Assembly (NCBI RefSeq): GCF_900184685.1
Contig: NZ_FXXL01000003.1
Location: 248,001-312,000, forward strand
Source: Butyricimonas sp. Marseille-P3923
Lineage (GTDB): Bacteria > Bacteroidota > Bacteroidia > Bacteroidales > Marinifilaceae
DNA length: 64,000 nt
Reading direction: 5' to 3'
The notes under the pieces were generated by a model that saw only the letters and a list, made by a program, of their open reading frames with translations, was not told the origin of the DNA and searched no databases. Positions 8,464 through 16,732 of this stretch are shown in pieces. The position numbers were made by a program, and so were the translations under genes. How positions within the stretch are numbered: the stretch's first letter is position 1; every line of letters begins with the position of its first letter.

Positions 8464-8597
8464 CAATTGAAAATTGAAAATGCAGAATTGAAAATTGCTC
8501 TGTGTTTTTGATTTTCAATAATATATATAATGGAAAATAGATAAATGAAGTTTTTGGTAGGTTCATTTTCAATTTTCAATTTTTAATTTTCAATTGT
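8464..8597. repeat. CAATTTTCAATT-family repeat, two inverted blocks
   Basis: A block of caattgaaaattgaaaatgcagaattgaaaattg-type sequence just after the DUF3108 stop faces an inverted block (tcattttcaattttcaattt and similar) ending 5 nt before the ATG at 8603. The two blocks could pair into a long A/T hairpin in the mRNA between the genes. Confidence 0.7.
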
Positions 8598-8602
8598 ATG
8601 CT

Positions 8603-9616
8603 ATGAGAAAGATATTATTTGTTTTCGCGATGATTTTGGTGTTGGGTTCTTGTAAGAATGCCACGAAGAATTTGATGCCTTCTATTTCGGGCAAGATTAA
8701 TCAGGTTTTGGTGATTGCCGAGAAAAACGTGTGGAACGGTCCGGTGGGAGATACGATAAAGGCTTTCTTCGGGCAGGAGCAGGACGGACTTCCGCAGGCG
8801 GAGCCTATTATGGATGTGATGAATTTGCCGGAGATGTATTTCGACAAGAATATGAAGGGGCATCGGAATGTATTGCAAATCAAGATTTCCCCGACGATTG
8901 ATTCGGCGTACGTGCAATACGCGGATAGTCCTTGGGCAAAAACTCAGAAGTTTATAAAAATTGCCGCCCCGAATAACAAGGTGGCGATACAATTGTTCGA
9001 GGAGAACAAGATGAAGATATTGGGTATTTACGCGAAAGCGGAGCGTGACCGATTGGTGTCTATCTACAAGCGTACGGCGGATACCCGGATATTTAACCTG
9101 TTCAAGAAGAAGTATGATATGTTGTTGTATTGCCCGACAGGTTATTATATCAATAAGGATACGACCGATTTCGTGTGGATTTCGAGTGAAACCAAGAAAG
9201 ATAGCAAGGGGATTATATTTTTCACGGAGAAATACGAGCACGAGAGCCAGTTTAATCACGTGGTTATCGTGGATCGGGTGAACGAGGAGTTGGAGAAGTT
9301 TATTCCCGGACCGAGAAACGGTTCGTATATGGCGCTGGACACGGAAATCCCTTATACTTTCGTACAATATAAATATAACGGACATTACGCGGTGTCTGTT
9401 CGGGGACTGTGGACGGTGGTGAATGATTTTATGGCGGGACCGTTCGTGTTGAACGTGGTGTTGGACGAGGAACACCAGCGGGTGATCTACATGATGGGGT
9501 ACGTTTATTACCCGAACGAGGAGAAACGGGATATGCTGAAACAAGTGGAGGCTATACTGAACACGATGGTGATCGATTTCAAGGAGAAAGAGCAGCAGCA
9601 GGAAACAAAGAAGTAA
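8603..9616 (+). CDS. DUF4837 family lipoprotein
   Basis: This 337-residue protein has a short lipoprotein signal (KILFVFAMILVLGSC, lipobox LGSC at about residue 17). The mature region fits DUF4837, a family almost restricted to Bacteroidota: SGKINQVLVIAEKNVW followed by a VGDTIKAFFGQ segment, and a C-terminal DEEHQRVIYMMGYVYYP. The function is unknown. The ATG at 8603 was preferred; an upstream TTG at 8594 lies inside the repeat and an ATG at 8598 is closed by a stop. It is 3 nt from the NamZ-like gene, so the pair is very probably cotranscribed. Confidence 0.82.
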   Translation: MRKILFVFAMILVLGSCKNATKNLMPSISGKINQVLVIAEKNVWNGPVGDTIKAFFGQEQDGLPQAEPIMDVMNLPEMYFDKNMKGHRNVLQIKISPTIDSAYVQYADSPWAKTQKFIKIAAPNNKVAIQLFEENKMKILGIYAKAERDRLVSIYKRTADTRIFNLFKKKYDMLLYCPTGYYINKDTTDFVWISSETKKDSKGIIFFTEKYEHESQFNHVVIVDRVNEELEKFIPGPRNGSYMALDTEIPYTFVQYKYNGHYAVSVRGLWTVVNDFMAGPFVLNVVLDEEHQRVIYMMGYVYYPNEEKRDMLKQVEAILNTMVIDFKEKEQQQETKK

Positions 9617-9619
9617 TTG

Positions 9620-10774
9620 ATGAGATATTTGATATTGATGTTGGTGATAGCATCCGCGTGTACGGATGCTATTTCCGTGAATTTACGGAACGGGATAGAG
9701 CGTTATGATGCGTACCGTGATTTGTTGGCAGGTAAAAAGGTGGGAGTGGTGGCTAATCATACTTCCCGCGTGGGTGAACAACACGGGGTTGACTTTTTGC
9801 GGGAACAGGGAGTTGATGTGATTCGTGTTTTCGCACCGGAGCATGGATTCCGGGGAACGGCGGATGCCGGGGAGACGATAAAGAATGATACGGATGTGAC
9901 GACCGGTTTGCCGATAGTATCTCTTTACGGGAAAAACAAGAAACCCCAACCGGCGGATTTGAAAGGGATAGAAGTAATGGTTTTTGATATACAGGACGTG
10001 GGTGTCCGTTTTTATACTTACCTGTCGACGCTGCATTACGTGATGGAAGCGTGTGCGGAACAGGGGATTCCTTTGATTGTCATGGATCGTCCGAACCCGA
10101 ATGCTTTTTACGTGGATGGTCCCGTGCTAGAAAAAGAATGCGTGTCGTTCGTGGGGATGCACCCGGTGCCTGTGGTGTATGGAATGACGATTGGCGAGTA
10201 CGCGCGAATGATTAATGGTGAGGGATGGTTGAAGGGACAGGTGAAGTGTGACCTGACTGTCGTTTCTTGCGAGGGGTGGAATCGGGAACAACCTGTTGCT
10301 TTGCCTTATGCGCCTTCGCCCAATTTGCCGGATTCGGTTTCCGTGATGCTTTACCCGTCAACTTGTTTTTTCGAGGGGACGGCGATTAACGAGGGGCGGG
10401 GCACTTTGCGACCTTTTCAAGTCTTCGGTCATCCCGACCTGAAAGATATGCCGTATAGTTATGTCCCGAAACCGATAAAAGGGATGAGCATGACCCCGAA
10501 GTGCGCGGGGAAGACTTGTTATGGAATGGACTTGGCCAAAGAATATAACACGATATTTGAGATGAAACGGTTGGATTTGGCGTGGTTATTGTTGGCATAC
10601 AGGAAGTACGAGGGGAAAGAGCCTTTCTTTAATGCCTTGTTTGACAAGTTGGTCGGGAATACCCGTGTCAGACAGCAAATCAAGGATGGCAAGACGGAAG
10701 AGGATATCCGTGCCGGTTGGCAGGAAGACGTGGCGAACTTTATGGATGTAAGAAAGAAATATTTAATTTATTGA
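9620..10774 (+). CDS. namZ: DUF1343 family protein, NamZ-type exo-beta-N-acetylmuramidase
   Basis: This 384-residue exported protein belongs to DUF1343. Characterised members (NamZ) remove terminal N-acetylmuramic acid from peptidoglycan fragments. Typical landmarks are VGVVANHTSRV, FAPEHGFRGTADAGE at about 75-90, MVFDIQDVGVRFYTYLSTL and DRPNPNAFYVDGPVLE, with a late GTAINEGRGTLRPFQVFG. An N-terminal hydrophobic segment ending near Cys14 suggests a lipoprotein or cleaved signal. The start is the ATG at 9620, with a TTG immediately before it at 9617. Its place among envelope genes fits cell-wall recycling, but no muropeptide permease or other recycling gene is adjacent. Confidence 0.88.
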   Translation: MRYLILMLVIASACTDAISVNLRNGIERYDAYRDLLAGKKVGVVANHTSRVGEQHGVDFLREQGVDVIRVFAPEHGFRGTADAGETIKNDTDVTTGLPIVSLYGKNKKPQPADLKGIEVMVFDIQDVGVRFYTYLSTLHYVMEACAEQGIPLIVMDRPNPNAFYVDGPVLEKECVSFVGMHPVPVVYGMTIGEYARMINGEGWLKGQVKCDLTVVSCEGWNREQPVALPYAPSPNLPDSVSVMLYPSTCFFEGTAINEGRGTLRPFQVFGHPDLKDMPYSYVPKPIKGMSMTPKCAGKTCYGMDLAKEYNTIFEMKRLDLAWLLLAYRKYEGKEPFFNALFDKLVGNTRVRQQIKDGKTEEDIRAGWQEDVANFMDVRKKYLIY

Positions 10775-10782
10775 TAAATTGA

Positions 10783-10841
10783 TTCAGTGATTCCGTGACT
10801 GGCGGTTTAGTGATTCATTTTCAATTTTTAATTTTCAATTG
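10783..10841. repeat. Mixed intergenic repeat (GATTCAGTGATT and CAATTTTCAATT units)
   Basis: Units of gattcagtgatt type, also seen at 45415-45455 and near 57325, are followed by a cattttcaatttttaatttt block ending 2 nt before the ATG at 10844. Confidence 0.6.
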
Positions 10842-10843
10842 TT

Positions 10844-13800
10844 ATGTGGCGTTTTTTGAAGTATTTTTTAATAACGGTGCTGGTTATTGTAGTGTTGGTT
10901 TGTACGGCGGTCGGTATCGTGTTGAATTTCATTTTTACCCCGGAGAAATTGACCCCCGTGGTGGAGAGAACTGCGAACGAGTTGCTGGATGCGGAGGTGC
11001 ATTTTGATTCGATTGAATTGACATTCTTTTCCACGTTCCCGAATTTCGGGTTGGAGATACGAAACGGGAGTGTCGTGACGAAGGTATTTCAAGACACGAT
11101 TAACGGGGAAAATGTTTACTCGAAAACGGATTCTTTGATGAGTTTCGAGCGTTGTCTTTTGACGATAAACCCGATGGTATATCTCGCGAAGAAAGATATC
11201 GTGGTGAAAGAATTGCGGATAGAGAAACCCCGTATATATGCCTATATTAATAGCGACGGGATTCCCGCTTGGAATGTTATGCGGTCGGAGTCGGCTGATA
11301 CATTGTCAGTGGAATCGGATACCGAGTCGGAAAAGTTATTCGAGGGTGTTGATATCAAGAATATTCGTGTGGAGGACGGTTATTTGGTGTTTGACGACCG
11401 GGCGAATCGGCTTTATGCCCGTGCGGAAGGTTTCGGCTTGAAGATCGATGGTGATTTCACGGGGCGTAAGGCCAATTTGCAGTTAGGAATGAAAGCCAAG
11501 AATGTATTGTTGTGGCAAGAGGGGGATTTATTGGTCAAACGATTGGCTTTTGGCGTTCAGACCGGGATGCACGTGGACAGGGATTCTTTATTGTACACGT
11601 TGGACAGGGCGGTGATGAACGTGAACGGGATAAAATTCGGTGTCGGGGGACAGTTGCGAGGCGATACGGTAAGGCGGCAGTTGGCGGTAGATTTGACTTT
11701 CGGGGTAAAAATCCCGTCATTGAAAACGATTCTCGATTTGGTACCGGAAACCATATTGAAGCGGGACGATAGGGTGGAAGTTGCCGGGGAGGTTTCATGT
11801 AAAGGAACATTGAAGGGTATTTACGGGAAAGACCGGGTGCCTGTACTGGAAGCCCGTTTCCGGGTACGGGACGGGGCGGCAAAATATGCCGGGATGCCGT
11901 ACGCTTTGGAGAAATTGGATGTTGATATGGAGGGGTTGATTGATTTGCAGAAAGAGCAGGCTTCATACGTGAAATTGAACTGTTTGTGCGTGAAAGGAAC
12001 GGACGTGGATGTGGATATCGAGGGACGGGTGGACGAGTTAATCACGAATCCCAAGGTAGACGCGAAAGTGAAAGCGGATGTGAATTTTTCGATATTACCC
12101 AAGATATTCCCGTTGGAGGAGGGCGTGACTATGAAGGGGAGTTTGAGCGCAGCTTTGAGGACCCATATCTTGTTGGCGGATGTAAAGAATAAGAATTACG
12201 GGAAGTTGGATATCCGGGGCGGTTGTCGTTTGCGTGACGTGTTGCTGGCAAGCGAAAAAGATAGTTTGTCCCTGCGTTCGAAATCCGTGGGGTTGGGATT
12301 CGGGACGAATATGGAAGATACGACAATCATGCAGGGAAAGAATTTGCTGAACGGAATATTCGGTTTTGACAGCGTGGATATCAAGTGGAAGGAAGCATTG
12401 GTATTTCACATGGATACTTCTTACGTGAAGGTGAAAACTTCTCCGTTGAGAGATACCTCGGCTGTTGCATCCATGTCGGCGGATGTCAAATTCGGCTGGA
12501 TTGATTTGACGGTGGGGGATTCCGTGCGTTTCCGGATGGGAAACAGTAAAGCGAGTGTGGCTCTGGCTCCTTCGCCGGAGAATAAAAAACTGCCGTTGGT
12601 GAAGGCACGGGTAGATATGGATAGTTTGCGGATACGTGCCAAGGGAAATCGGTTACGATTGGCTTTTGCCGGATTTGATTTGTCCGCCGTTCCGGGTAAA
12701 AAAGACGAGCGACCGTGGAACGTGGAGGGGATAATCGGATTTAAAGATATGCGGGTATATACGCCGCTGTTCCCGTTGCGCATGAGAATGCCCGGAACGA
12801 AGATTACCTTGAAACCGGGGCATGTTAAATTGAACGGGGCAAGGCTGAGAATGGGTAAGTCCGATTTGTTGTTGACCGGGGAGGTGTATAATCTTGCCGG
12901 AGCGTTCTTGCGGCAAGAGGAATTGGAAGCGAAATTGAAAGTGAAATCAAAGATGATTGATTGCAATCAATTGATGAAAGCGATGGAAGTCGGGGAGGCA
13001 AACCGGGCAAATATGAAGTGGGGGATGGATGAGGAATTGAGCGAGGATGAATTGTCAGATGTTGATCTGGCGGCAGATTCAACTTACGTGGCAGATTCAA
13101 CGATGTCGGTATTCGTGGTTCCGCCGGGAATAGATTTCACGTTCGAGACGGATATTAATCGTGTGCTGTACGGGAAATTGGTTTTGGATAGTATTCATGG
13201 AGAGGTGAACATGAAAAATCAATGTATAGAGCTGTCCGATTTAAGGATGCGTTCTATGGCGGCGGACGTGAGGACAAGCATGTTGTACCGGGCGTCTTCG
13301 CCGGAGAGGGCATATGCCGGGTTTGATCTTCAACTGGACGATATACACGTGGGGGCTCTGATTGATTTTATGCCTTCACTGGATTCTATCGTGCCGATGT
13401 TGAGGTCTTTTGACGGGTTGGTGGATTTCCACATGGCGGCGGAAACGGAGATGGATTCTTCGATGATGATTGATATACCGACTTTGCGGGCTGTCGCTCA
13501 TATCGACGGGCAGGACTTGGTGCTGATGGACGGGGAAACGTTTGCCGAGATATCGAAAATGATGATGTTCAAGAATAAGGAACGCAATTTGATTGATAGT
13601 GTTTCGGTTGATTTCGCAATCAGAAATAGCACGATAGAGATTTTCCCGTTTATGGTCGAGATGGATCGGTACAAGGTAGCCGTTGGGGGTGAGCATAAAA
13701 TAGATATGACTTTTAACTATCATATTTCTGTTTTGAAATCTCCCGTACCGTTTAAACTGGGCGTGGATATTCTCGGTTCCATGGAGAAGATGAAATTCAA

Positions 13801-13918
13801 GATAACAAAAGCTAAGTATAAGAACCTGTTTATCCCTTCCCGTAGAGCGAAAATGGATAGTGCGCAAATTAACGTCCGCAACCGGATACAGGAGATATTA
13901 CAGGCAGCGAGAAAATAA
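10844..13918 (+). CDS. AsmA family protein (large, envelope-spanning)
   Basis: This 1024-residue protein has one N-terminal transmembrane helix (about residues 5-30) and an AsmA-like N-terminal domain (TPEKLTPVVERTANELLDAEVHFDSIEL). A long, mainly beta-strand body follows. The C-terminal AsmA-like region contains LRAVAHIDGQDLVLMDGETF and KYKNLFIPSRRAKMD. AsmA-type and related proteins are anchored in the inner membrane, reach into the periplasm, and are implicated in lipid transport or outer-membrane homeostasis. It is the last gene of the 2.9-13.9 kb envelope cluster, separated from the NamZ gene by 69 nt of repeats. Its exact substrate cannot be inferred. Confidence 0.85.
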   Translation: MWRFLKYFLITVLVIVVLVCTAVGIVLNFIFTPEKLTPVVERTANELLDAEVHFDSIELTFFSTFPNFGLEIRNGSVVTKVFQDTINGENVYSKTDSLMSFERCLLTINPMVYLAKKDIVVKELRIEKPRIYAYINSDGIPAWNVMRSESADTLSVESDTESEKLFEGVDIKNIRVEDGYLVFDDRANRLYARAEGFGLKIDGDFTGRKANLQLGMKAKNVLLWQEGDLLVKRLAFGVQTGMHVDRDSLLYTLDRAVMNVNGIKFGVGGQLRGDTVRRQLAVDLTFGVKIPSLKTILDLVPETILKRDDRVEVAGEVSCKGTLKGIYGKDRVPVLEARFRVRDGAAKYAGMPYALEKLDVDMEGLIDLQKEQASYVKLNCLCVKGTDVDVDIEGRVDELITNPKVDAKVKADVNFSILPKIFPLEEGVTMKGSLSAALRTHILLADVKNKNYGKLDIRGGCRLRDVLLASEKDSLSLRSKSVGLGFGTNMEDTTIMQGKNLLNGIFGFDSVDIKWKEALVFHMDTSYVKVKTSPLRDTSAVASMSADVKFGWIDLTVGDSVRFRMGNSKASVALAPSPENKKLPLVKARVDMDSLRIRAKGNRLRLAFAGFDLSAVPGKKDERPWNVEGIIGFKDMRVYTPLFPLRMRMPGTKITLKPGHVKLNGARLRMGKSDLLLTGEVYNLAGAFLRQEELEAKLKVKSKMIDCNQLMKAMEVGEANRANMKWGMDEELSEDELSDVDLAADSTYVADSTMSVFVVPPGIDFTFETDINRVLYGKLVLDSIHGEVNMKNQCIELSDLRMRSMAADVRTSMLYRASSPERAYAGFDLQLDDIHVGALIDFMPSLDSIVPMLRSFDGLVDFHMAAETEMDSSMMIDIPTLRAVAHIDGQDLVLMDGETFAEISKMMMFKNKERNLIDSVSVDFAIRNSTIEIFPFMVEMDRYKVAVGGEHKIDMTFNYHISVLKSPVPFKLGVDILGSMEKMKFKITKAKYKNLFIPSRRAKMDSAQINVRNRIQEILQAARK

Positions 13919-13936
13919 AATAATTAGACGAATATG

Positions 13937-13963
13937 TTTACAGGAGAATAATTCGTATATTTG
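13937..13963 (+). promoter_or_regulatory. Putative promoter of the MntA/HepT module
   Basis: TATATTTG at 13956-13963 is a perfect TAnnTTTG -7 box. The -33 side (TTTA at 13937-13940) is weak and too close. Transcription would start about 10 nt upstream of the ATG at 13980. Confidence 0.45.
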
Positions 13964-13979
13964 TTGATACAAGTTTGTA

Positions 13980-14279
13980 ATGATTATGAAGTCAATAAGT
14001 GAATATTTGCAGTTGTTGTCCGATTATATGAGGACACATGCTTCTGTTTATCGCATCACACGAATGGGGATATTCGGTAGTGTGGCTCGTGGTGAACAGA
14101 CTGAAACAAGTGATATTGATATTTGCTTTGAAGGAGATGCTCCGACTTTATTTACATTAGCTCGTATCAAGTATGAGCTGGAGGCTTTGTTAGGACGTCC
14201 CGTTGACTTGGTGCGTGTGCGTGAAAGAATGGATGAGGTATTGAAGCAAAATATTCAAAAGGAAGCTATTTATGTATGA
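13980..14279 (+). CDS. mntA: MntA-type minimal nucleotidyltransferase antitoxin
   Basis: This 99-residue protein is a minimal nucleotidyltransferase. GS at about residues 33-34 is followed by ten residues and DID, the GSx10DxD motif in GSVARGEQTETSDIDI. In characterised MntA/HepT pairs this enzyme adds AMP to a tyrosine of the HEPN toxin and so neutralises it. It precedes the HEPN gene and overlaps it by 8 nt, which supports coupled expression of the two. A second ATG at 13986 could also be the start. The type VII-like toxin-antitoxin assignment rests on motif plus neighbour. Confidence 0.85.
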   Translation: MIMKSISEYLQLLSDYMRTHASVYRITRMGIFGSVARGEQTETSDIDICFEGDAPTLFTLARIKYELEALLGRPVDLVRVRERMDEVLKQNIQKEAIYV

Positions 14280-14646
14280 TGTGAAGGTTTTGCACTTGCT
14301 GGATAAAATCATAGAATCTGTGGAAATTATTCAGCAGAGAACAGTGGCAATTCATTGTGTAAATGATTTCTTGGATTCATCGGCAGGTACATTGTTATTA
14401 GATAGTATCTGTATGAAATTGATAGCGATAGGAGAAAGTGTTAAAAACTTGGATAAAGTGACAACCGGAAGTTTGCTTGTTCATTATCCCCAAATTCCGT
14501 GGCGAGAAGTAATGGGAATGCGTGATATAATTGTGCATCATTATTTTGAGGTTGATGCTGATGTTATTTTTAATACGATACAAGAAAATATTCCTTTATT
14601 GATGAGTTCATTAAAGCAGATACGGAAAGATTTATCTGAAAAATAG
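14272..14646 (+). CDS. hepT: HepT-type HEPN toxin (DUF86)
   Basis: This 124-residue all-helical HEPN/DUF86 protein carries the RNase motif Rx4HxY as MRDIIVHHYFEVD near residues 82-90. In the HepT family the Arg and His form the RNA-cleaving site, and the Tyr is the residue AMPylated by MntA. Both are intact, so the toxin should be active. It starts inside the end of mntA and is followed by a strong hairpin terminator. The module is a compact two-gene toxin-antitoxin cassette between the AsmA gene and purM, with its own promoter. Confidence 0.85.
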   Translation: MYDVKVLHLLDKIIESVEIIQQRTVAIHCVNDFLDSSAGTLLLDSICMKLIAIGESVKNLDKVTTGSLLVHYPQIPWREVMGMRDIIVHHYFEVDADVIFNTIQENIPLLMSSLKQIRKDLSEK

Positions 14647-14675
14647 AAAAAGGATGCCCGAGAGCATCCTTTTTT
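14647..14675. terminator. Bidirectional intrinsic terminator after hepT
   Basis: Stem aggatgc (14651-14657) pairs with gcatcct (14664-14670) across a ccgaga loop, flanked by A's on the left and T's on the right. It serves hepT on the plus strand and purM on the minus strand. Confidence 0.85.
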
Positions 14676-14707
14676 ATATATATGATGTTTAAGAATGAAA
14701 CCCACGG

Positions 14708-15886
14708 TCAGTATATGAACTTCCCGAGTTCGCTGATAATCGTGAGCTTATTACCTTGTCCCTCGTCGTTGTCGTAGCAGCGACCGACGATCCGGGCGTC
14801 AATATTGAAACTTTTGGATATGGCGATGATGTCTTCCGCGATCTCTTCGTTCACGTAGATTTCCATGCGGTGTCCCATGTTGAACACTTTGTACATTTCT
14901 TCCCACGGGGTGCCGGATTGTTCCTGAATCAATTTGAAGAGAGGAGGTACGGGGAACATATTGTCTTTTACAATATGCAGATTTTCCACGAAGTTCATCA
15001 CTTTGGTTTGGGCACCGCCGGAGCAGTGTACCATACCGTGAATTTGTTTCCGGTATTTGTCAAGAACTTGTTTAATAACAGGGATGTAGGTGCGTGTCGG
15101 GGATAATACCAGTTTCCCGGCATCAATACCCAAATCGGCAATCTTGTCGGTTAATTTGCACCCACCGGAATACACGAGGTCTTCGGGTAGAGAGTTGTCA
15201 TAACTCTCCGGGTATTTTTGCGCTAGGTATTTGGCGAACACGTCATGACGCGCGGAGGTCAAGCCGTTGGAACCCATTCCGCCGTTGTATTCGGTTTCGT
15301 AGGTTGCCTGCCCGTAGGATGCCAGACCGATAATTACATCGCCTGTTTGAATATGGTCGTTGGAAATCACGTCGGAACGTTTCATGCGACAAGTGACCGT
15401 GGAGTCCACGATAATCGTACGCACGAGATCGCCTACATCGGCTGTTTCTCCCCCGGTAGAGTAGATGTTCACGCCTAATTTGCGGTATTCTTCTATCAAT
15501 TCTTCCGTGCCGTTGATGATAGCTGCGATGACTTCGCCCGGAATCAGCCGTTTGTTACGTCCGATAGTGGAAGAGAGTAGGATGTTGTCTACCGCACCCA
15601 CGCAAATGAGGTCGTCAATATTCATGATGAGTGCATCTTGCGCGATACCTTTCCACACGGAAAGATCACCGGTTTCTTTCCAATACATGTATGCCAGTGA
15701 TGATTTGGTACCTGCGCCGTCGGCGTGCATGATGTTGCAATAACTTTTCTGACCCCCTAAATAGTCCGGGATGATCTTGCAAAAAGCTTTTGGGAATATT
15801 CCCTTGTCAATGTTTTTGATGGCGTTATGAACGTCTTCTTTGGATGCAGATACACCCCGTTGATTATACCTTTCGTCTTTTCTCAT
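14708..15886 (-). CDS. purM: Phosphoribosylformylglycinamidine cyclo-ligase (AIR synthase)
   Basis: This roughly 392-residue protein belongs to the PurM/AIR synthase family, which converts FGAM and ATP to aminoimidazole ribotide in purine synthesis. It opens with YNQRGVSASKEDVHNAI. The middle carries HADGAGTKSSLAY, ALIMNIDDLICVGA and TGGETADVGDLVRTI, all in the AIRS N-domain. DVIIGLASYGQATYE follows in the C-domain. It is the longer PurM variant common in Bacteroidota (about 390 rather than 345 residues). The ATG at 15886 was taken as start, as the upstream TTG at 15895 lies at the edge of a repeat. purD is elsewhere in the window (59664), so purine genes are scattered. Confidence 0.87.
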   Translation of the reverse strand: MRKDERYNQRGVSASKEDVHNAIKNIDKGIFPKAFCKIIPDYLGGQKSYCNIMHADGAGTKSSLAYMYWKETGDLSVWKGIAQDALIMNIDDLICVGAVDNILLSSTIGRNKRLIPGEVIAAIINGTEELIEEYRKLGVNIYSTGGETADVGDLVRTIIVDSTVTCRMKRSDVISNDHIQTGDVIIGLASYGQATYETEYNGGMGSNGLTSARHDVFAKYLAQKYPESYDNSLPEDLVYSGGCKLTDKIADLGIDAGKLVLSPTRTYIPVIKQVLDKYRKQIHGMVHCSGGAQTKVMNFVENLHIVKDNMFPVPPLFKLIQEQSGTPWEEMYKVFNMGHRMEIYVNEEIAEDIIAISKSFNIDARIVGRCYDNDEGQGNKLTIISELGKFIY

Positions 15887-15892
15887 GCGATA

Positions 15893-16042
15893 CAATTGAA
15901 AATTGAAAATTGAAAATTGAAAATGGATTTGAATAGAATCCGGTATATTCTAAATTTTCAGTTTTCTAAATTTTATGCTTCTAAATTATTTTGTTTGCAA
16001 AGTTAGGTATAATTTTCAATTTTCAATTTTCAATTTTCAATT
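15893..16042. repeat. Two CAATTTTCAATT-family blocks between purM and the response regulator
   Basis: Block one (15893-15921, caattgaaaattgaaaattg) and block two (16012-16042, inverted orientation) bracket about 90 bp of A/T-rich sequence. Block two supplies the last codon and TGA stop of the response regulator (stop at 16037-16039). The blocks can pair as a long hairpin. Confidence 0.7.
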
Positions 16043-16720
16043 TATTGCTCGTTTGTCGAGCAATTCCGTGAAGCGGTCTTTGTAGGAGTCCGATATCGGG
16101 ATATAGACTTTACCGAAAATGATGCGGTTGCGTTCGATCGTTTTGATTTTGTTCATGTTGATAATATACGAACGATGTACCCGGACGAAAGTGTCGGCGG
16201 GCAGGAAATCTTCGATAGATTTCATGCTCATCAAGGTAAGGATACCTTGTCCGTCTTCGGTTTGGATGCGGATATAATCTTTCAATCCCTCGATGTAGAG
16301 TATATCTTTTAATTGAACTTGGACGAGTTTGTAATCGCTTTTCACGAAAATAGATTCCGGGGCGGGGTGGGTGCGCAATGCTTTGGTGGCTGCCCGCAGA
16401 AATTCCGAGTAATTGAACGGTTTCAGCAAATAATCCAGAGCATCTACACGAAAGCCTTCGATGGCGTACTGTTCGAATGCCGTGGTGAATATGATTTTTA
16501 CTTTATTTCCTACCAGTCGGGAGAGTTCCAGTCCGTTCAGTTCCGGCATCTGTATATCCAGAAATATCAAGTCTACCGGGGTTTCTTCAACGACGGACAA
16601 GGCTTTGATGGCACTGTCACACCGGTCTACAAGATGCAGGAAAGGGGTACGACTCACATAACTTTCCAGTAATTCGAGAGCCAGAGGCTCGTCATCCACG
16701 ATCAGGCAGTTTAGTGTCAT
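16037..16720 (-). CDS. LytTR-family response regulator
   Basis: This 227-residue response regulator has a CheY-like receiver domain at residues 1-115 (acidic pocket Asp9/Asp10, phosphoacceptor Asp55 in IFLDIQMPELNG, Lys103-type switch in LLKPFNYSEF). A LytTR DNA-binding domain spans about 130-225 (FVKSDYKLVQVQLKDILYIEGLKDYIRI, then FVRVHRSYIINM). LytTR proteins bind direct repeats in promoters. It lies 12 nt downstream of its histidine kinase gene, at the end of the efflux operon, so autoregulation of that operon is the obvious hypothesis. Its last codons lie in an A/T repeat. Confidence 0.9.
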   Translation of the reverse strand: MTLNCLIVDDEPLALELLESYVSRTPFLHLVDRCDSAIKALSVVEETPVDLIFLDIQMPELNGLELSRLVGNKVKIIFTTAFEQYAIEGFRVDALDYLLKPFNYSEFLRAATKALRTHPAPESIFVKSDYKLVQVQLKDILYIEGLKDYIRIQTEDGQGILTLMSMKSIEDFLPADTFVRVHRSYIINMNKIKTIERNRIIFGKVYIPISDSYKDRFTELLDKRAIN

Positions 16721-16732
16721 GAGAGTTTGTGT

